From: a virus
IMG/VR virus record: IMGVR_UViG_3300025101_000042
Location: 1 to 46,159 of that record
Strand: one strand, 5' to 3'
Length of the DNA: 46,159 nt
Part shown: positions 42,297-46,159 of the stretch, in pieces
How positions within the stretch are numbered: position 1 is the stretch's first letter
Layout: every line of letters begins with the position of its first letter
The notes under the pieces: generated by a model
The model's input: only the letters and a program-made list of their open reading frames with translations
What the model was told of the DNA's origin: nothing
The model's database searches: none
Program-made: the position numbers and the translations under genes

Positions 42297-42427
42297 TGTT
42301 AGGCGGTATTAGGACTACTATAGTTAACTTTGCTCAGATGATAGCCGATATAGGCTGGGCTGGAGCAGAGGCTATACAGTTAAAATGGCAAGATGCAACA
42401 ACTAATTGGGAAGATTACACAGGATAA
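42296..42427 (+). CDS. 43-aa protein before fibre 2
   Basis: A short ORF coupled by TAATG. The product (MLGGIRTTIVNFAQMIADIG...) ends in KWQDATTNWEDYTG. Not recognised; tight placement between the 93-aa gene and the fibre supports it. Confidence 0.5.
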   Translation: MLGGIRTTIVNFAQMIADIGWAGAEAIQLKWQDATTNWEDYTG

Positions 42428-42430
42428 ATT

Positions 42431-44842
42431 ATGGCAACTTTAGCAGGCAATAGTATAGCGAGTAGTTACACCTCGCTTTTAAAATTAGATGGTAACACAG
42501 ATTCAACTGCGGCTGGTAACGGTAGCAATGCAATACAGGTAAAAACTGGAGATAACGATGCAACTCCATTATTTTTAAATACAGATAGATTAGGAATAGG
42601 CGGTCAGCCTTCAGAGGTTTTAGATGTAACAGGAAACATAAGAACATCTACCCAATTAAAACTTGATCCAACGATAGGAAGTGGCTCTGTAACAACACTT
42701 GCTTTTATGAGAAGTGGTGCAGATAAATGGAGATTTATACAACCACATGATGATAGTTATTTAAAGTTATTTAATGATGGTGCAAGTGCTACTCAGATGT
42801 ATTTTGCATCAAATAATAATGTTGGTATAGGTGGAACGCCCTCAAATCAATTAACAATAGTTGGTGATAATGCAGTAAAAAATATACACATTTATACTAA
42901 TTCAGATTCGGCTGTTACTTCTGATACAGGAGCAAGGATATTTACTACAGGCGATGGCGGAAGTGGTATTTATGGAGAGAATGGTCATTTAGTTATACAA
43001 GGTAGACCAGCAGGAAGAGATATAATATTTCTTACAAATTCTGATGCGAGTGAAAAAATGAGATTGACATCTGGAGGCAATGTTGGTATTGGTCACGATT
43101 TATCATCTCATGCTCAAAGATTAGTTGTTAAGAAAAATGCTTCAGCTACAACATTAACTGCTGGTGCAATGCTTAACTTAGTAAATGAACAAGGTGCTGG
43201 GAATACAGCATCTATAAGATTTAGTGGTTCACAGCAAAATGCTTTTTTAGGATTTTTTGATGGTAGCTCGACTGCTACTCAAAGAATTGCTATTGGAGTT
43301 GGTGCTGGAGGCACAGGAGATGGTCATTTTAATGTTACTGGCGATGGAAATGTAGGTATTGGATTAGCCTCTCCAACAGAGTTTGTTGACATTGAAAAAA
43401 GCGACAATACTCATCGAACATTGCAATTTACAAATACACATAATGGAACAGGAGCATCTGGAGGTTTTAAAGCTACTTCTAATGCTGGAACTTTATTTAT
43501 GAGAGCTATTAGTTCAGGTTTTACAACATCTGGTCGCAACGTAGCTGGTACTAATCAAATATTAAGTACAGCAACCAATGGTCTCGTTGTTGCATCTACT
43601 TCTGATATTCAATTATGGACAAGTACCACTAAAAGAATGGTAATTGATGACAACTCCAGAATCTCACTAAGTAATAATGATGGTGGTGCAGACAATACTG
43701 TCTTTGGAAAGTTAGCTGGTAATGCACTTACCACAAATGGCGATGAAAATGTTTTAATTGGACATGAAGCTGGTAATGATATGACTACAGGAGAAAGAAA
43801 TGTAGTTATTGGTTATCAAGCTGGAGATGCAATGACAATAGCCACTAGAAGTGTAGCTATTGGATATGGAGCATTGGGAACTGAAGATGTTGGAGATAGG
43901 TCAATAGCTATAGGTTTTAATGCTTTACATTCTCAAAATTCTGATTCTAACAATGAAACAACAGGAAATGTAGGAATTGGCGTAGAAACTGGATTTTATA
44001 ACCAAACAGGACAATTCAACACTCTTATTGGAACTGGTGCTGGTTTAGGTGCAAGTTCACAAAGTAATTCACAGAATACAGCAGTTGGGTATGCTTCTTT
44101 AAATGTTGTTACTACAGGAGGTAGTAATGTAGCAATAGGAATGAATGCAGGAAAAGATGTCACTTCAGGGCAAAACAATGTTTTCGTTGGTACTAACTCT
44201 GGAAACTCTGGTAGTGGAGATGTTACAGATGGACAAGCTAATACAATTATAGGAAGTGGAGCCTCTGCTAATGGTTCAGGTGCAATTAATAGAACAGCTA
44301 TAGGAAGACTTGCAACAGCAGTAGCAGATAATTCAGTAACTCTTGGTAATATAAATGTAACTGATGTTTATATGGCACAAGATAGTGGTGCTACAGTTCA
44401 TTGTGCTGGAGTAGCTGTATCAGAAGGAATAAACTTTCCAGATGATGCGGCCACAGGACATAGTTCAGATGTAAACACTTTAGATAACTACGAAGAAGGT
44501 ACATGGACTGCTACAGATGGAAGTGGTGCTAGTCTTTCTCTTACACTTGAAGAAAATACATATGTTAAAATAGGAAGATTAGTAACTGCCCATATGATTG
44601 TTACTTTTCCAACTACATCAGATTCAAGCCTTGCAACATTAACACTTCCATTTACTGCTGAATCTATAAGTTCATCTGCTGGAGGTGTTGTTTTAGAGCA
44701 AAATATAACTTCAGCACACACTTTTACAGCTTGTGTTAATGGTTCAAATGCTTTGATCTTTAGATTAGCTGGAGTTACTGGACAAACAAATGTAAATCTG
44801 TCAGGTAAAAAATTAAGATTTGCAATTACATATATGAGTTAA
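42431..44842 (+). CDS. tail fibre protein 2
   Basis: 803 residues. N-terminal segment (SSYTSLLKLDGNTDS), a beta stem with motifs such as NVGIGGTPSNQLTIVGD and EKMRLTSGGNVGIGHD, then a block of G-x-N-x-x-I-G-x-x-A-G repeats (about 410-660) as in trimeric adhesin heads. A C-terminal domain begins VNTLDNYEEGTWTATDGSG, typical of marine phage fibres. It shares the repeat block and an exact 17-base stretch with fibre 1. Different C-termini imply different receptors. Confidence 0.85.
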   Translation: MATLAGNSIASSYTSLLKLDGNTDSTAAGNGSNAIQVKTGDNDATPLFLNTDRLGIGGQPSEVLDVTGNIRTSTQLKLDPTIGSGSVTTLAFMRSGADKWRFIQPHDDSYLKLFNDGASATQMYFASNNNVGIGGTPSNQLTIVGDNAVKNIHIYTNSDSAVTSDTGARIFTTGDGGSGIYGENGHLVIQGRPAGRDIIFLTNSDASEKMRLTSGGNVGIGHDLSSHAQRLVVKKNASATTLTAGAMLNLVNEQGAGNTASIRFSGSQQNAFLGFFDGSSTATQRIAIGVGAGGTGDGHFNVTGDGNVGIGLASPTEFVDIEKSDNTHRTLQFTNTHNGTGASGGFKATSNAGTLFMRAISSGFTTSGRNVAGTNQILSTATNGLVVASTSDIQLWTSTTKRMVIDDNSRISLSNNDGGADNTVFGKLAGNALTTNGDENVLIGHEAGNDMTTGERNVVIGYQAGDAMTIATRSVAIGYGALGTEDVGDRSIAIGFNALHSQNSDSNNETTGNVGIGVETGFYNQTGQFNTLIGTGAGLGASSQSNSQNTAVGYASLNVVTTGGSNVAIGMNAGKDVTSGQNNVFVGTNSGNSGSGDVTDGQANTIIGSGASANGSGAINRTAIGRLATAVADNSVTLGNINVTDVYMAQDSGATVHCAGVAVSEGINFPDDAATGHSSDVNTLDNYEEGTWTATDGSGASLSLTLEENTYVKIGRLVTAHMIVTFPTTSDSSLATLTLPFTAESISSSAGGVVLEQNITSAHTFTACVNGSNALIFRLAGVTGQTNVNLSGKKLRFAITYMS

Positions 44843-44868
44843 TTGGATAATTAAAAAGGAAAAATAAT

Positions 44869-45111
44869 ATGGCGATTAGTAAAGTTTTAAAAGATGATTA
44901 TGAAGTAAGAGGCGAACACAAACATATTAGTGTTCGTACTAAAACATCAATCATAGAAGATGGTGTAGAAATATCATATAAATATCATAGAAGAGTTTTA
45001 TCACCAGATATGGATGTATCTGGAGAATCAGCAGAAATACAGGCTTTAGCTAATGCTTTGTGGACAGATGAAGTAAAAAAAGCTTACGAAGATAGTAAGA
45101 AAGAAGATTAA
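44869..45111 (+). CDS. 80-aa protein after fibre 2
   Basis: 80 residues (MAISKVLKDDYEVRGEHKHI...), charged, probably alpha/beta, with an acidic/basic mixed end. Counterpart by position of the 108-aa gene after fibre 1, without clear similarity. Not recognised. Confidence 0.6.
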   Translation: MAISKVLKDDYEVRGEHKHISVRTKTSIIEDGVEISYKYHRRVLSPDMDVSGESAEIQALANALWTDEVKKAYEDSKKED

Positions 45112-45132
45112 TTAACAAACAAGGAGTCAATA

Positions 45133-45363
45133 ATGGCCAAAAAAGATAAACAAAATGGACCGATCTTGACATTGAACGATAAAGAGTACGATGTGAACAG
45201 AGATCTAAACGATGAACAAAAGCAAATCTATATGCATTTAAAAAATATAGATGACAAAATAAATAACAATAATTTTGTTCAACAGCAACTCTTAGTATCA
45301 AAAGACGGTTTTGTTCGCATGATGGAAGAGAGTCTTGCAAAAGAAGAGGCTGAAGCAGAATAA
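45133..45363 (+). CDS. small charged protein, paralogue of 2074 gene
   Basis: 76 residues behind AAGGAG. Shares MAKK, LTLNDKEY, DEQKQI and a FVQQQL core with the 81-aa product at 2074, ending in an acidic tail. It marks the second copy of the fibre-downstream module. Confidence 0.7.
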   Translation: MAKKDKQNGPILTLNDKEYDVNRDLNDEQKQIYMHLKNIDDKINNNNFVQQQLLVSKDGFVRMMEESLAKEEAEAE

Positions 45364-45656
45364 TGCTAGTACGTCGATGCTCTCAAGGCAATGATATTGC
45401 GCTTTATAAAAACACTAAGCCGGGTATGTTGAAAACCGTACAGCTGAAAAATAAAGATACAATTCAATTTACATATCCCAGTGCCGCAAAAGATTATTTT
45501 GTGTTGGTAGATGGTGAGATAGTAAAGCGCAGCGACAGTTTTAAAGTTTGTGAAGAATATTACGTAGATCATTGTGAAAAAAATTGCGGTCAGAGTCATG
45601 GGCGCATCGACATTGTAAAACATAAACTAGTTTATAATCAAGTAACGCTACGATGA
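45363..45656 (+). CDS. 97-aa protein, unknown
   Basis: 97 residues overlapping the previous stop (TAATG). Beta-rich first half (KTVQLKNKDTIQFTYPS), later cysteines (CEEYYVDHCEKNCGQSH) that may bind metal or form disulphides if exported. No counterpart in module 1. Not recognised. Confidence 0.5.
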   Translation: MLVRRCSQGNDIALYKNTKPGMLKTVQLKNKDTIQFTYPSAAKDYFVLVDGEIVKRSDSFKVCEEYYVDHCEKNCGQSHGRIDIVKHKLVYNQVTLR

Positions 45657-45946
45657 AAAATCCACTTGCAACATTAGTGTCATGGCAAACCAGAACAAGC
45701 CAGTTAGATGGTTGGACGGCATATCACTTAGCAGCTGGTGCTTTTTTAGCAAAAATATTTATGTGGCTAAACTGGTCAGATTTTTGGGTAGTGATGGCTG
45801 TGTTTCTTATTGGCGTAGCCTGGGAAATCTTTGAGTGGTTTATAGAAGGTGACGCAGAAACATATGGCACAAAAAAAGCGTGGGCATATAATACTGCATC
45901 GGATTTAATCGTTGAAACTGCGATTGCGTGGTGGATGGTACTGTGA
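45653..45946 (+). CDS. multi-TM protein, VanZ/DUF2238-like or holin
   Basis: 97 residues with three hydrophobic segments (AYHLAAGAFLAKIFMWL, FWVVMAVFLIGVAWEIFEWF and SDLIVETAIAWWMVL). H-x-x-A-G, WEIFEW and NTASDLIVE recall the VanZ/DUF2238 pattern. In this lysis-like module a holin or membrane-modifying role is plausible. Confidence 0.55.
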   Translation: MKNPLATLVSWQTRTSQLDGWTAYHLAAGAFLAKIFMWLNWSDFWVVMAVFLIGVAWEIFEWFIEGDAETYGTKKAWAYNTASDLIVETAIAWWMVL

Positions 45947-45970
45947 CATGGAAAGTAAAGAAGCTAGATA

Positions 45971-46159
45971 ATGGGGATTTTAAAATTATTTATGCCACTA
46001 TTGGTTTTAAACATGATGCTACCGGGTTGCAGCAACGGCTGGATCGTAGGAAATATTCAACTTACTCCAGCGGATTCAGTTATAAATACGGTTTTTATAG
46101 AAATTGTAGCGCATGATTCTACAGTGCATTGGTATAGCAACAATGTACATCATGGAGAT
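45971..46159 (+). CDS. small lipoprotein, copy 2, 3' end cut by window
   Basis: Sixty-three codons run to the window end without a stop. MGILKLFMPLLVLNMMLPGC gives a basic start, hydrophobic stretch and a good lipobox (LPGC). The mature part (SNGWIVGNIQLTPADS, FIEIVAHDSTVHWY) is homologous to the 87-aa protein at 2322. Probably an outer-membrane lipoprotein of the lysis module. Confidence 0.65.
   Translation, partial: MGILKLFMPLLVLNMMLPGCSNGWIVGNIQLTPADSVINTVFIEIVAHDSTVHWYSNNVHHGD

Noticed and set aside
45928-46116. 62-codon ORF near the right end
   Set aside because: It is out of frame with the lipoprotein that is homologous to the 2322 product, so it is a shadow.
46152-46159. Joining the window ends as a closed circle
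   Set aside because: The join would give ATGGAGAT+TGACAC, a start for fibre 1 and a stop for the lipoprotein, but this would leave fibre 1 without a stem and the lipoprotein shorter than its paralogue; no terminal repeat is seen, so the coincidence is not accepted.
1-46159. tRNA genes, CRISPR arrays, insertion sequences, integrase
   Set aside because: I saw no cloverleaf-like T-loop sequences, regularly spaced repeats, transposase or integrase motifs; a dedicated search was not possible.

Overview
The window is most of a genome, or a large piece of one, of a low-GC, lytic-looking tailed bacteriophage. Virion genes are all of the short-tailed (podovirus) type: small and large terminase, portal, scaffold, an SU10-like major capsid protein, head-tail adaptors, a P22 gp10-like tail protein and very large internal virion proteins. 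There is no tail tube, sheath or conventional tape measure. Small Lys/Arg-rich proteins (DUF6321- and DUF5824-like) and two fibres with G-x-N-x-A-I-G repeats recall uncultured marine phages. Short lipoproteins suggest a Gram-negative host, but no host can be named. I see no integrase, tRNA, CRISPR array, RNA polymerase, DNA polymerase or primase.

Layout. Bases 1-16191 (+): the 3' part of a tail fibre, a lysis-like set of small membrane proteins, an island of tiny basic proteins, an M15-type endolysin, a 970-aa tail protein and four internal virion proteins of up to 1244 aa. Bases 16188-30325 (-): the early/replication arm, with DnaB helicase, Hjc-like nuclease, HTH regulator, SSB-like protein, Rad52/ERF-like annealing protein, Cas4-like exonuclease, then a cassette of two amidoligases flanking a class II glutamine amidotransferase, a DNA-glycosylase-like gene and many small ORFs. 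Bases 30508-46159 (+): a metalloprotease-like protein, a phosphoesterase, TerS, a gamma-glutamylcyclotransferase, TerL, portal, scaffold, capsid, adaptors, a second tail fibre and a second lysis-like module cut by the window end. Divergent sigma70-like promoters with 18-bp spacers and TATATT -10 boxes lie at 30410-30495. The two arms converge at 16188-16191 with a 4-bp overlap of stop codons.

The most interesting system is a predicted amide-bond chemistry set. Two GS-fold (Amidoligase_2-type) ligases, each with an array of treble-clef zinc knuckles, flank a stand-alone class II glutamine amidotransferase that also carries a zinc ribbon (23418-27735, early arm). An AIG2/GGCT-type gamma-glutamylcyclotransferase lies between the terminase genes in the opposite arm. 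Together they could attach a gamma-glutamyl or amino-acid adduct to a protein, nucleic acid or cell-wall target and later remove it. The families are recognised from motifs; substrate and temporal logic are inference.

Other notable structure: duplicated fibre/lipoprotein modules at the two window ends; ACGTAA repeats in the 29290-29685 control region; a regulator gene bracketed by AGGTACACCT-like sites; CTAG very frequent in the early arm but nearly absent from the fibres; a tape-measure-like motif split over two genes; and eight genes of 36-58 codons that routine calling would miss.
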